From assembly GCA_964430245.1 (NCBI GenBank), contig CAYSEW010000029.1, positions 1 through 34,593 of the forward strand: DNA of 34,593 nucleotides. The letters run 5' to 3'. The notes under the pieces were generated by a model. It was not told the DNA's origin, ran no database searches, and saw only the letters and a program-made list of their open reading frames with translations. Source of the DNA: CAYSEW01 sp964430245. Its GTDB lineage: Bacteria; Bacteroidota; Bacteroidia; Flavobacteriales_D; Parvicellaceae. The first letter of the stretch is position 1. Every line of letters starts with the position of its first letter. The position numbers were made by a program, and so were the translations under genes. Shown here in pieces: positions 7,758 to 16,592 of the stretch.

Positions 7758-10244
7758 TTATTTTTTTTTCTTAAATACGAATTCAAAAAATCGTTTAAAG
7801 ATACTTTTTTTATTCAAATCTGTTGAGTCAGTGTAATAAGATGAGTATGATTTAGAGCCATAGCCGTAGCCGTAGCCGTAGCCATAACCATAATGATATC
7901 CATAGCTGTATCTTCTGCCATACCCAGCTCTGCTGGCGTCTACACCATTTAAAACGACTGATAATTTGGTTAAATTATTCTCATTCATCAATCGGTCAAC
8001 ATTCTGAATAAAGTTTTTTCTTGAAAAATTAGCCTTAAATACATAAATTGGATAATCAGCCATTTGCAGAACAGGAATACCATCTGTAACTAAACCTACA
8101 GGAGGATTATCAATTACTATCATATCATATTTAGATTTAAGGTCATTTATTATTTTTGTAAATAAATCACTTACAATTAATTCAGAAGGATTAGGAGGGA
8201 GGGGGCCAGCCGTAATAAAATCTAATCCAATCAATTCACTTTTGTTGATACAGCTATGTAAATTATCTTTTCCAATTAACAAGGTGCTCATTCCTTTTAC
8301 ATTTTTCACTCCAAATCCTAAATGGATTTTTGGTTTTCTCATATCAAGGTCAATAACTATTACTTTTTTTCCAGTATAAGCAATGATTCCAGCAAGGTTA
8401 ATGGCAAGAAATGTTTTACCTTCTCCAGAAATGGTACTTGAGATACTTATAACATTAGATTTTTTTTCATCAGCTATAAATTGAAGGTTTGTCCTTATAG
8501 CTCGAAATGATTCAGTTAATAATGATTTTGGGCTTTTATCAATGATTAAATGGGAAATAGGAATCTTAGTTTGTATTAAAGGGATCATTCCTAAGATTCC
8601 AATACTGCCATTAGAATATTTTGCAATTTCATAAAGTGAAGTTACTTTGTCATGTGTTAAGTATTTAAGAAAAGAATAAGCAGCAATAAAAAGTAATGAT
8701 ATGAAAAATGCGACAATGTAAGTAATTAAACTATTTGGTGAAATAGGATCTAAAGGGATTTCAGCTTTTTTTAGAATTTCATTGTATGAAGTAATGCCTG
8801 CTTGTGAAAGCTGATATTCAGTTTGCTTTTCTAATAGTAGGGTAAAATATTTGTTGTTAATTTCTAAAACACGTTCAAGGCGTGCGAGTTCAAGCTCTTT
8901 TTCTGGTAAAGTCAATAATTTAAGCTCTAATAAATTAATCTGTTTTTTTAGTTCATTACTGTTTTTTACTTTTTGAGAAATAATAAGTTCTATAGCCTTC
9001 CTAATTGAGATTATTTGGGATTCAATTTTTGAATCTAAAATTACTAATCCTTCATTATCTGATGTAACTTCATATAGTAATTCATCTCTTTTGAAAATAT
9101 TTTCATATAATTTATTGATCATGTTTTGAAGAAGGTTGTCATTATAATAAACTTTTGAAAGCATTAGGTTTTCAGTTGACTTTAGATTAACATTCCCATT
9201 AAACATTTTTTTAATTTCATTTAACATATTAATGTCTAATGTGATTTTCATTAATTCTTCTTCTACATTTTGAATATTATAGAGAGCTGAATTTTTTGAT
9301 ATGTCTGATGAATTAACATCATTTTGTTTTTTGAATACCTGTATCTTTTGTTCACTATCTTTTAGTCTGAATTCAACACTATCTTTTTGAGAATTGATGT
9401 AATTAACAATATTTACAGAGCTGATTGCTTTTTTATTAAGGTCGTATTGTATGTATTCATTGGCAATAGTATTACACAAGTCTGCAGTGAAAAAAGGATT
9501 ATTATGCCTAAATGAAATATCAATTGTATTGGCAGCAGGATCTGCAATTTCAATGATAAGATTTTCGTTAATTTCATTGATTAATGATTGACTTTTTGGA
9601 AACACAAAAAATAATTTATCATTTTTCAGGGAGTTTTTTAGCAATTTAATGTCTTTAATAGAAAAATATCCAGAAAATAAGGGAGTGCTAAAATATTCGT
9701 TAGGCTTGATATATTTAGAATAGAAGACAGTTTCCTCTTCATTGTGTAATTCTACATAAGATTTATTTATTTTTAGATATATATTTTTTTCTAAAATTGC
9801 TGATGAGTCTTTTATGATAAGATCTTTTATTATAAAAGGTGTGGTTTTATATATATTTCTTGTTAATATTTCACCTTCTGAATAATATAAAGTTTGTAAG
9901 TCTAGTTTTTTGATAGCTTGATTAATGATTATTTCAGATTTCATTAATTCTACAATAGAATTTATATTACTAGTTTGATCAAAAGAGTTAATATTTAAAA
10001 TTTCTTCTCCTTGATCTTTAATATTTATTTGTATTGTAGATAAAGATTCATATGTTTTAGGAGTATATCTTAAGTATAGAAAAGCTAATGTGAAAATCAA
10101 TATAAAAATCAATAAAATATAGATTGATGATTTTCTTAAAAGGTAGATGAATAGACCTACTTCAAATTCTTTACTGAAATTAGATAATCGTTCTCTATAT
10201 CTTAATAGATTGTCATCTTTATTTTGTAAGTCATTTGCTAACAT
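7758..10244 (-). CDS. Polysaccharide co-polymerase with BY-kinase domain, Wzc-like
   Basis: 828 residues. A Wzz-type chain-length domain (about residues 25-310) follows a first membrane helix near residues 40-60. A long coiled-coil region runs to about 490, then a Pro-rich second membrane helix near 500-520. The cytoplasmic tyrosine kinase domain has a Walker A ending in G-E-G-K610-T611, Walker A' IDLDMRKP (D632, D634) and Walker B IVID (D712). The C-terminus carries a Tyr/Gly cluster (RRYSYGYHYGYGYGYGYGYG, then SKSYSSYY), the expected autophosphorylation tail. Such proteins set chain length and cycle phosphorylation during capsule or exopolysaccharide export, together with a Wza-type outer-membrane channel, whose gene lies 10 bases upstream. 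Confidence 0.93.
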   Translation of the reverse strand: MLANDLQNKDDNLLRYRERLSNFSKEFEVGLFIYLLRKSSIYILLIFILIFTLAFLYLRYTPKTYESLSTIQINIKDQGEEILNINSFDQTSNINSIVELMKSEIIINQAIKKLDLQTLYYSEGEILTRNIYKTTPFIIKDLIIKDSSAILEKNIYLKINKSYVELHNEEETVFYSKYIKPNEYFSTPLFSGYFSIKDIKLLKNSLKNDKLFFVFPKSQSLINEINENLIIEIADPAANTIDISFRHNNPFFTADLCNTIANEYIQYDLNKKAISSVNIVNYINSQKDSVEFRLKDSEQKIQVFKKQNDVNSSDISKNSALYNIQNVEEELMKITLDINMLNEIKKMFNGNVNLKSTENLMLSKVYYNDNLLQNMINKLYENIFKRDELLYEVTSDNEGLVILDSKIESQIISIRKAIELIISQKVKNSNELKKQINLLELKLLTLPEKELELARLERVLEINNKYFTLLLEKQTEYQLSQAGITSYNEILKKAEIPLDPISPNSLITYIVAFFISLLFIAAYSFLKYLTHDKVTSLYEIAKYSNGSIGILGMIPLIQTKIPISHLIIDKSPKSLLTESFRAIRTNLQFIADEKKSNVISISSTISGEGKTFLAINLAGIIAYTGKKVIVIDLDMRKPKIHLGFGVKNVKGMSTLLIGKDNLHSCINKSELIGLDFITAGPLPPNPSELIVSDLFTKIINDLKSKYDMIVIDNPPVGLVTDGIPVLQMADYPIYVFKANFSRKNFIQNVDRLMNENNLTKLSVVLNGVDASRAGYGRRYSYGYHYGYGYGYGYGYGSKSYSSYYTDSTDLNKKSIFKRFFEFVFKKKK
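7861..7893 (-). repeat. Short Gly-Tyr codon repeat in the wzc-like tail
   Basis: A six-base period (plus strand gccgta or ccataa variants) encodes alternating Gly-Tyr on the minus strand. It gives the run of tyrosines at the kinase C-terminus and could vary in copy number in frame. Confidence 0.7.
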
Positions 10245-10254
10245 TTATAATATA

Positions 10255-11022
10255 TTATAATTGATTGATGATTAAATAGGTAGTTAATAAACTAGTAAAT
10301 GATGTAATTACGCTTAAAATAGGAGAAATATCTTGAAGGATTTCTCTAGCATAATTAGGGTTCGGTTCAACATAAATAATATCATTAGATTGTAAAATGG
10401 TATTAGCTTTATTTAATCCTTCAATCGTTGAAAGATCAATTAAGTATACTTCTTGAATGCCATTGAAATTACGGATTAGTTTTATACGATTTGCTCTGCT
10501 ATTTCCAGCAATTCCTCCAACAAGTGCAATTGCTTCAATTAATGTGGTGTTGTTGTATTTTAATGGGACTACCTGAGCAGTACTACCAGTTCCTGGGAAT
10601 ACAATTACTCTTCTGCTATTTACCCTTAAGTTGATATAAGGATCAACATAAAATTTTGAATAGATTTTCTCAAGGAAGGTTTCAGCTTCTTGAATTGTTT
10701 TATTGACTAGATTAATTTCTCCAATGATTGGTAACTCTACTAAGCTATCTTTTCTCAATATATATTGTATTAAGCTATTTTGATTTGTAAAAACATTATT
10801 TCCACGATCTGAAACTGAGCTCATATCAATAACTTGAAAACCATCATTAGTGAATAACCTGAAACTAATAACATCATTAATAGATAGTTTGTATTCCGGA
10901 TTATCAACATCTAATAATTGATTGAAATCATAATCTTTTTTTGTTTTAAGCATAATATGAGAATTAATGGTGCATGCACTCATTAACCCACATAATATAA
11001 ACAGTACTAATAGCTGTTTCAT
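10255..11022 (-). CDS. Polysaccharide export lipoprotein, Wza-like
   Basis: 255 residues. A type II signal peptide ends in the lipobox LMSAC with C17 as the lipidated cysteine. A polysaccharide export domain follows (NDVISFRLFTNDGF to YVDPYINLRV), then a SLBB-type segment (PGTGSTAQVVPLKYNNTTLIEAIALVGG is the start of it, about residues 145-175, with a further strand IIYVEPNP near 220). The hydrophobic C-terminal end (about residues 230-255) matches the amphipathic helix that forms the outer-membrane ring in Wza. It would pass the growing chain across the outer membrane. It is shorter than E. coli Wza, with one SLBB domain, which is usual in Bacteroidota. It is the first gene of the wzc-rfbC-wecA run and sits directly behind a strong promoter match. 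Confidence 0.92.
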   Translation of the reverse strand: MKQLLVLFILCGLMSACTINSHIMLKTKKDYDFNQLLDVDNPEYKLSINDVISFRLFTNDGFQVIDMSSVSDRGNNVFTNQNSLIQYILRKDSLVELPIIGEINLVNKTIQEAETFLEKIYSKFYVDPYINLRVNSRRVIVFPGTGSTAQVVPLKYNNTTLIEAIALVGGIAGNSRANRIKLIRNFNGIQEVYLIDLSTIEGLNKANTILQSNDIIYVEPNPNYAREILQDISPILSVITSFTSLLTTYLIINQL

Positions 11023-11036
11023 GGTATTATTTTTAT

Positions 11037-11068
11037 CAAATGTATATATAATTTATGTAATTTACAAA
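11037..11068 (-). promoter_or_regulatory. Bacteroidota-type promoter of the wza-wzc-rfbC-wecA run
   Basis: The minus strand carries TTTG (11068-11065), a 20-base spacer, then TACATTTG (11044-11037), a full match to the Bacteroidota primary-sigma consensus (-33 TTTG, -7 TAnnTTTG). Transcription would start near 11030, leaving a leader of about 8 bases before the ATG at 11022. This is the only place in the window where both boxes match at the right spacing. Confidence 0.6.
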
Positions 11069-11070
11069 GA

Positions 11071-11087
11071 ACTTTGCTATTCAAAGT
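11071..11087. promoter_or_regulatory. Inverted repeat just upstream of the wza promoter
   Basis: actttg (11071-11076), five-base loop, caaagt (11082-11087) form a perfect 6-base dyad. Further flanking bases TTTAC and GTAAA (11061-11065 and 11086-11090) also match each other. It sits between the GT4 stop (11091) and the -33 box (11065), so it may be an operator or a weak terminator for the GT4 gene; there is no long T run. Confidence 0.35.
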
Positions 11088-11090
11088 AAA

Positions 11091-12263
11091 CTAAAGTAGT
11101 TTATAGTAAAATTTAGTCATATCATCAACTAATCTATTCATATTGTATTTGTCAAAAATATGGTTGCCGGAAATTGAAAGTTCTTGCCTTAAATTAGGAT
11201 CATTAATTAATAGTTCTAAATTATTGACAAATGATTTTAGATCTCCAGGGTTACTTAATAAAGCACTTTTATTCTCAATTACTATATTGTCAATTCCTCC
11301 AACTTTCGTAGAAACTATAGGTTTCAAACTGGATTGAGCTTCAATTAAACTTACAGGAGTTCCTTCGTTTTTAGAGCATAAACAGATAATGTCTAATCCA
11401 GCATTGGCAATATCTATATTTTTAATCCAGCTTGTAAATGTGATTAAAGATCGATCTCCTTTTTGAAAGGTAAAGGGTATATTTTTTGTTTTCACATAAT
11501 TGATGATATTTTCCTTGTATTCACCATCTCCTATAATAAAAAAGCGAATATTGGCATGATTGTTTTTAACAATTTCTTGGATCACATCTATGAAAAAGTG
11601 ATGATCTTTAATAGGCACTAATCTCCCTATTATCCCAATAGCAATTTCATCTTTTTTTATATTCCATTCACTTCTGAATGCTTTTCTTTTTTCTTCTTGA
11701 TTAGTTTGAAATCTAGATAAATCAAACCCTAAAGGGATTACCACAGTTTGTTCTTCAGAACATATTTTATATTTTTTAACTAATTCCTCTTTTTGAAGCT
11801 CACTTATGGCAATTATTTTAGAGGATCTTTTAGCTAATTTTCTTTCAATAAATTTATAAAATTCAGTTTTTAATTTCCCAAAATAAGAATGAAAGACATG
11901 TCCATGAAATGTATGAATAATCACTTTTACTCCCATTTTATGGGCTGCTAATCGACCCAATGCACCAGCTTTTGATGCATGAGTATGAACTATGTCAGGT
12001 TTAAAGTCTTGAATGATTTTTTTTATTTTTTTATAGGCAATAAGATCATTTTTGAAATTGATCTCACGATTCATTTCAGGAATGATCAATGGTTCTAGTC
12101 CTAATTCTTCAAGTATAAATTCAGAGCTTTTTTCAGTAGGATCATGCATGCCGCCAACTAATAAGGTCTCGAATTCTGGAGCCATATATTTACTTAAATA
12201 AGCAGCGTTATAGGTGGGTCCTCCAAGATTAAATCTATTAATTATCCTTAGTACTTTTGGCAT
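11091..12263 (-). CDS. Glycosyltransferase family 4 protein
   Basis: 390 residues with the GT-B fold pattern. The N-terminal acceptor half has INRFNLGGPTYNAAYL, the HTHASKAGALGRLAA stretch near residue 95, and HTFHGHVFHSYF. The C-terminal donor half has GIIGRLVPIKDHHFFIDVI and the EX7E motif E300-E308 (EGTPVSLIE), which in GT4 enzymes contacts the nucleotide sugar. It would act on the cytosolic face of the inner membrane, adding a sugar to a lipid-linked repeat unit. Donor and linkage cannot be deduced. It lies between asnB and wza on the same strand, so it probably belongs to the surface polysaccharide locus. Confidence 0.92.
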   Translation of the reverse strand: MPKVLRIINRFNLGGPTYNAAYLSKYMAPEFETLLVGGMHDPTEKSSEFILEELGLEPLIIPEMNREINFKNDLIAYKKIKKIIQDFKPDIVHTHASKAGALGRLAAHKMGVKVIIHTFHGHVFHSYFGKLKTEFYKFIERKLAKRSSKIIAISELQKEELVKKYKICSEEQTVVIPLGFDLSRFQTNQEEKRKAFRSEWNIKKDEIAIGIIGRLVPIKDHHFFIDVIQEIVKNNHANIRFFIIGDGEYKENIINYVKTKNIPFTFQKGDRSLITFTSWIKNIDIANAGLDIICLCSKNEGTPVSLIEAQSSLKPIVSTKVGGIDNIVIENKSALLSNPGDLKSFVNNLELLINDPNLRQELSISGNHIFDKYNMNRLVDDMTKFYYKLL

Positions 12264-12279
12264 TTTTGTAAATATTGAA

Positions 12280-12287
12280 CAAAAGTA
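12280..12287 (-). promoter_or_regulatory. Possible -7 box for the GT4 gene
   Basis: The minus strand reads TACTTTTG, a full TAnnTTTG match, 16 bases before the ATG at 12263. No -33 TTG is found at 17-23 bases upstream; the nearest TTTG is 44 bases away. Confidence 0.3.
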
Positions 12288-12340
12288 TCATTTTGAAGGT
12301 TTTAGATTAATGATTTTTAAATGGTTATTCACAAATTGAA

Positions 12341-14197
12341 TTAGATAAGATTCTTTCTGAACCAATTATCTAATGTAATTAATGCCCATGTATTTAAAAC
12401 AGTGTCACCTGAATTACCTTTGTTAAGTGAAAATTCAATCTTAGACAATTGGCTTTGATCAATAAACCCCTCTTTAACCATAGGATTATTATTAAATACC
12501 TTGTCTTTTAAATAGGAGCTTAATTCATTTTGAAACCATTTTTCTAGTGGTACTTCAAATCCATGTTTTTTTCTTTCAAAAACAATTTCAGGAAGATCTT
12601 TTCTGAAAGTGTCTTTTAATATTTTTTTTCTGGTAGAGCTGTCAATTTTATATGCTGTAGGTAATGAAAATACATATTCAACAAGCTGATGATCTAAAAA
12701 AGGAGTTCTTACTTCTAGACTATTAGCCATGCTCATCAAATCAACTTTTTTAAGCATATCATTAGCCAGCACTAAATTAAAATCAGCATATAGGTAATCA
12801 TTGAAATTATTAAAGTTTAATTCCTTAATAGGATTTATAATTTTTTTGTTTTGGGTTAATGTTGAAACATCCTTTTTATTCATAAAGGAAGCCCATTCTT
12901 CATAACGAGCTAGAGGGTTTAATTTTAAACCAGTATTTAATTTTGAAAGTTTTCTTCCTAGATTTCCAATTTTTGAATTTCTTGAACTGGGCATATTGTT
13001 AAATATCATCCCCATGTTTTTAATTAAGAAATTTTGAAAATTTTGTTGGTCTGCAAATAAAAGGGCAGCATGTTTATTATATCCAGAAAATAATTCATCT
13101 GCGCCATCGCCAGAAAGTGAAACAGTAACATGCTCTTTTGTTCTTTTTGATAATAGAAAAACATTGATAGCTGATGAATCGGCAAACGGCTCATCCATAT
13201 AATCCAATATATCTTCCAGGTGCTGATATAGTGTGTTATTTGTTAATTGAAATGTGTGGTGTTTAGAGCCAATATGTTTGGCTACTTCTTCTGCATAACT
13301 AGATTCATCAAAAAGAGGTTCATCGGGAAATCCAATTGAAAAGGTGTTTAGGTCTTTTTTAAATTTTGAAGCAATAAGAGATATAATACTAGAATCTACC
13401 CCACCACTTAAAAATGTTCCTAAGGGCACATCGGATACCATTCTTGATTCAACAGAGCTATATAAAAGTTCTTTTATCTTTATTTGTGCATCTTCATAGC
13501 TATCTGTTGAAGGAGCAGTGTTATTGTAATATTCATAGTATTTTTCTATTGTTATTTTATTGTTTTTAACTTTAATGCATTCCCCAGGTAATAATTTTTT
13601 GCAGGATTTAAGTATACTATATGGTGCAGGAATGTAATTATACCTGAAAAACATATTCAGTGAATCTGTATCTATCGTTTTATCTATTGGATAGGCGAGA
13701 AGTGCTTTTAATTCAGACCCAAATATTAGGTGTTCATTATTCGTTGAATAATACAATTGTTTAATGCCATACCTATCTCTTGCAAGAAAAGATGAATTAT
13801 CTTGAGAATCATAAATGCAAAACCCAAAAAAGCCATTGAATTTTTCAATACACTTTTCACCATATTCAATATAAGAATACAGTACAACCTCAGTGTCAGA
13901 TTGAGTAGAAAATTGATAGCCCTTTTCTAATAAATTATTTTTGATCTCTTTAAAGTTGTATATCTCCCCATTGAAGATGATTATATATCTCCCGCTTTTA
14001 TCTTTCATGGGTTGATTTGCCTCAGGGGAAGTGTCAATTATGCTTAACCTTGCATGCCCTAATTCACAATTTTTGTCTCTATAAAAATCTATATGATCAG
14101 GTCCTCTTTTATTAAGGGTGCTTACAGCAGCTTTTAAATACCCATCGGAATGAGTAATTGGCTTATTTATTGATATATATCCAGTAATTCCACACAT
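12341..14197 (-). CDS. asnB: Asparagine synthase (glutamine-hydrolysing)
   Basis: 618 residues. The start is fixed by MCGITGY, because Cys2 becomes the N-terminal nucleophile of the class II glutaminase domain after Met removal. Glutaminase features HARLSIID and FNGEIYNFKE are present. The synthetase half has the ATP-pyrophosphatase loop SGGVDSS (264-270) and the SLSGDGADELFSGY segment. The reaction is Asp, Gln and ATP to Asn, Glu, AMP and PPi. In Bacteroidota, AsnB homologues within polysaccharide loci may instead amidate sugar carboxylates. Placement beside the GT4/Wza/Wzc genes makes that a real alternative. It is divergent from dacB across a 69-base gap. Confidence 0.93.
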   Translation of the reverse strand: MCGITGYISINKPITHSDGYLKAAVSTLNKRGPDHIDFYRDKNCELGHARLSIIDTSPEANQPMKDKSGRYIIIFNGEIYNFKEIKNNLLEKGYQFSTQSDTEVVLYSYIEYGEKCIEKFNGFFGFCIYDSQDNSSFLARDRYGIKQLYYSTNNEHLIFGSELKALLAYPIDKTIDTDSLNMFFRYNYIPAPYSILKSCKKLLPGECIKVKNNKITIEKYYEYYNNTAPSTDSYEDAQIKIKELLYSSVESRMVSDVPLGTFLSGGVDSSIISLIASKFKKDLNTFSIGFPDEPLFDESSYAEEVAKHIGSKHHTFQLTNNTLYQHLEDILDYMDEPFADSSAINVFLLSKRTKEHVTVSLSGDGADELFSGYNKHAALLFADQQNFQNFLIKNMGMIFNNMPSSRNSKIGNLGRKLSKLNTGLKLNPLARYEEWASFMNKKDVSTLTQNKKIINPIKELNFNNFNDYLYADFNLVLANDMLKKVDLMSMANSLEVRTPFLDHQLVEYVFSLPTAYKIDSSTRKKILKDTFRKDLPEIVFERKKHGFEVPLEKWFQNELSSYLKDKVFNNNPMVKEGFIDQSQLSKIEFSLNKGNSGDTVLNTWALITLDNWFRKNLI

Positions 14198-14266
14198 TAA
14201 TTTGTGAATTTTGGCTAAAAATAACTAATCCTTTTATACTAGTTATTAATTAGATTTGAAAACTGA

Positions 14267-15724
14267 ATGAAATTTTTAATTACCATATTCTATTTATTTT
14301 ACTTGGCTAATGGTATTTATTTACAGGAAATAAATAAATCAATTAAGAAATTCGTCACAAATCCAGTCCTGAAAAATGCTTCTGTCTCATTCGAAATAGT
14401 AGCAATAAACAATGATTCAGTTGTTTCTTCTTATCAATCTAACCAATCATTGGTTCCTGCTTCTACGATGAAATTAATAACTACTGCAACAGCATTGGAA
14501 GTATTTGGGCATAAACATCAATTTAAAACATCTCTTGCATATGATGGTATTATTGATTCAACTGGTTTATTAATAGGTAATATTTATATTATTGGATCAG
14601 GAGATCCAACATTAGGCAGTAAATATTTTCCAGGTCAAGATTTTTTAAATGAATGTTTAAATGCAATAAATAAAATAGGGATAAAAAAGATTGATGGAGG
14701 AATTATTGCAGATGCTTCCTGTTATTCTGATGAATTTGTGCCATCTAATTGGACTTGGGGAGATATAGGAAATTACTATGGTGCAGGAGTAACAGGGTTA
14801 AGTATTTATGATAATACGGTTTCTTTGTTTTTTAAATCTGGAAAAAATATTGGAGATAATACTATAATAACATCTACCCATCCGAATATTCCCAATTTTG
14901 AGGTCAAAAATGAAGTTATTTCAAAAAATATTAATAGTGATCAGGCTTATATTTTTGGTGCTCCTTATTCTCCATTTAGAATTGCAAGAGGGGCAATTCC
15001 TTTAAATGTATCTGAGTTTAATGTAAAGGCATCTATTTTTGATCCAGCATTATTAATTGCACATGAATTAAATGAAGTTTTAAAAGAAAACAATGTGCAG
15101 TTAAAAAATCCTCCTAAATCGATTAGGATCTTAAAAGAAGAAAATAAATCAGTTGAATATGATGGAAATACTTTTCATCAGCACCTTTCTCCTCCTTTAA
15201 AAGCAATAATCAACAATATTAATTTAATAAGTAACAATCATTTTGCTGAGCATATCCACAGGGCTCTTGGTTTTAAGCTAAATAAAAATGAATTAGTAAC
15301 TGCTTATTCTTCATCTCAGCAAATTAAAAATTACTGGATAAATAAGGGATTAAGTTGTAATGGTTTTTATATGAGTGATGGAAGTGGATTATCTAGAAAT
15401 AATGCAGTCTCAGCTTCCTTTTTAGTGGATATTTTATGCTATATGAAAATAAGCAGCCCTAGATTTTCTGATTTTTTTGAATCATTGCCTGTTGCAGGAA
15501 AAACAGGAACACTGAAATATTTGGGAAAAGGCACGGTTTTAGAAGGAAAATTAATGGCTAAAAGTGGTTCAATTCAAAGGGTAAGAAGCTACGCAGGTTA
15601 TTATAAACCTAATGAAAAAACACTATATGCTTTTGCTATTATTGTCAACAATTATAGTTGTTCAGGAGCTGAGTTAAAAAAATTATTAGAAAAATTACTT
15701 ATTACAGAATTGGAGGATTTGTGA
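14267..15724 (+). CDS. dacB: D-alanyl-D-alanine carboxypeptidase/endopeptidase, PBP4 type
   Basis: 485 residues with an N-terminal signal peptide (MKFLITIFYLFYLANG). All three active-site motifs of class C penicillin-binding proteins are present: S66-T-M-K69, S322-N-N324 and K412-T-G414. A large insert between the first two motifs (about residues 100-310) matches the PBP4/S13 peptidase layout. It would trim D-Ala from peptidoglycan stem peptides or cut cross-links in the periplasm. Its stop (15722-15724) abuts the menB stop (15725-15727) with no spacer, so any terminator for either gene must lie inside the other. Confidence 0.95.
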   Translation: MKFLITIFYLFYLANGIYLQEINKSIKKFVTNPVLKNASVSFEIVAINNDSVVSSYQSNQSLVPASTMKLITTATALEVFGHKHQFKTSLAYDGIIDSTGLLIGNIYIIGSGDPTLGSKYFPGQDFLNECLNAINKIGIKKIDGGIIADASCYSDEFVPSNWTWGDIGNYYGAGVTGLSIYDNTVSLFFKSGKNIGDNTIITSTHPNIPNFEVKNEVISKNINSDQAYIFGAPYSPFRIARGAIPLNVSEFNVKASIFDPALLIAHELNEVLKENNVQLKNPPKSIRILKEENKSVEYDGNTFHQHLSPPLKAIINNINLISNNHFAEHIHRALGFKLNKNELVTAYSSSQQIKNYWINKGLSCNGFYMSDGSGLSRNNAVSASFLVDILCYMKISSPRFSDFFESLPVAGKTGTLKYLGKGTVLEGKLMAKSGSIQRVRSYAGYYKPNEKTLYAFAIIVNNYSCSGAELKKLLEKLLITELEDL

Positions 15725-16561
15725 TTAAGGAAATTTTGGATATTTCTTAAAATCAGGGTCTCTTTTTTCTAAGAAAGCATTTCTGCCTTCTTCTGCTTCA
15801 TCTGTTCCGTAAGCAAGACGTGTAGCTTCACCTGCATATACCTGTTGGCCTATCAATCCATCATCAATTAGGTTGAATCCAAATTTTAGCATTTTAATGG
15901 CGGTAGGACTTTTAGTCATAATTATTTGAGCCCAATCGTAAGCTGTTTGTTCAAGTTGATCATGAGCCACAACTTTATTGATCATTCCCATTTCATATGC
16001 TTCTTGAGCTGAATAGTCCAAGCCTAAGAAGAAAATCTCTCGTGCTCTTTTCTGTCCCACTTGACGTGCGAGATAAGCAGATCCAAAACCTCCATCAAAG
16101 CTTGCTACATCTGCATCAGTTTGTTTGAAAATTGCATGTTCTTTACTTGCAATTGTCATGTCGCAAACAACGTGTAGGCTGTGTCCACCTCCTACAGCCC
16201 ATCCAGGAACAACTGCAATGACTACTTTATTCATAAACCTTATTTGTCGTTGTACGTCAAGAATATTGAATTTATTAACACCATCAAGGCCTTGATAACC
16301 TCTTTTAGCACGAACACGTTGATCTCCTCCAGAGCAAAATGCCCATCCGCCATCTTTAGGAGATGGACCTTCTCCTGTTATTAAAACAACGCCAATTTCC
16401 TGACTTTCATGACAAATGACAAGTGCTTCTAATAACTCATCCACAGTTTTTGGTCTAAAGGCGTTTCGAACTTCAGGACGATTAAAAGCGATACGAGCCA
16501 CTCCATTAGCCATTTTGAAGGTTATGTCTTCAAATTCTTTGATGGTTTTCCAGTTTATCAT
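15725..16561 (-). CDS. menB: 1,4-dihydroxy-2-naphthoyl-CoA synthase
   Basis: 278 residues, the normal length of this crotonase-family enzyme, which cyclises o-succinylbenzoyl-CoA to DHNA-CoA. Typical MenB segments are seen: FNRPEVRNAFRP, FCSGGDQRVRAKRGY, the oxyanion-hole loop GWAVGGGHSLHVVCD, and DADVASFDGGFGSAYLARQVG. It is last in the menI-menF-menD-menB run, starting 31 bases after the menD stop. MenC and MenE, which make its substrate, are not in the window. Confidence 0.98.
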   Translation of the reverse strand: MINWKTIKEFEDITFKMANGVARIAFNRPEVRNAFRPKTVDELLEALVICHESQEIGVVLITGEGPSPKDGGWAFCSGGDQRVRAKRGYQGLDGVNKFNILDVQRQIRFMNKVVIAVVPGWAVGGGHSLHVVCDMTIASKEHAIFKQTDADVASFDGGFGSAYLARQVGQKRAREIFFLGLDYSAQEAYEMGMINKVVAHDQLEQTAYDWAQIIMTKSPTAIKMLKFGFNLIDDGLIGQQVYAGEATRLAYGTDEAEEGRNAFLEKRDPDFKKYPKFP

Positions 16562-16592
16562 TAGTTTTAATTTCTTTTATAACAAAAATAAA

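Noticed and set aside
7212..11022. Complete capsule or O-antigen locus
   Set aside because: No Wzx flippase, Wzy polymerase, RmlA/B/D or further nucleotide-sugar genes are in the window; only part of a locus is seen.
14251..14258. TAGATTTG as a promoter for dacB
   Set aside because: It matches TAnnTTTG, but lies only 8 bases before the ATG and has no TTG at 17-23 bases upstream.
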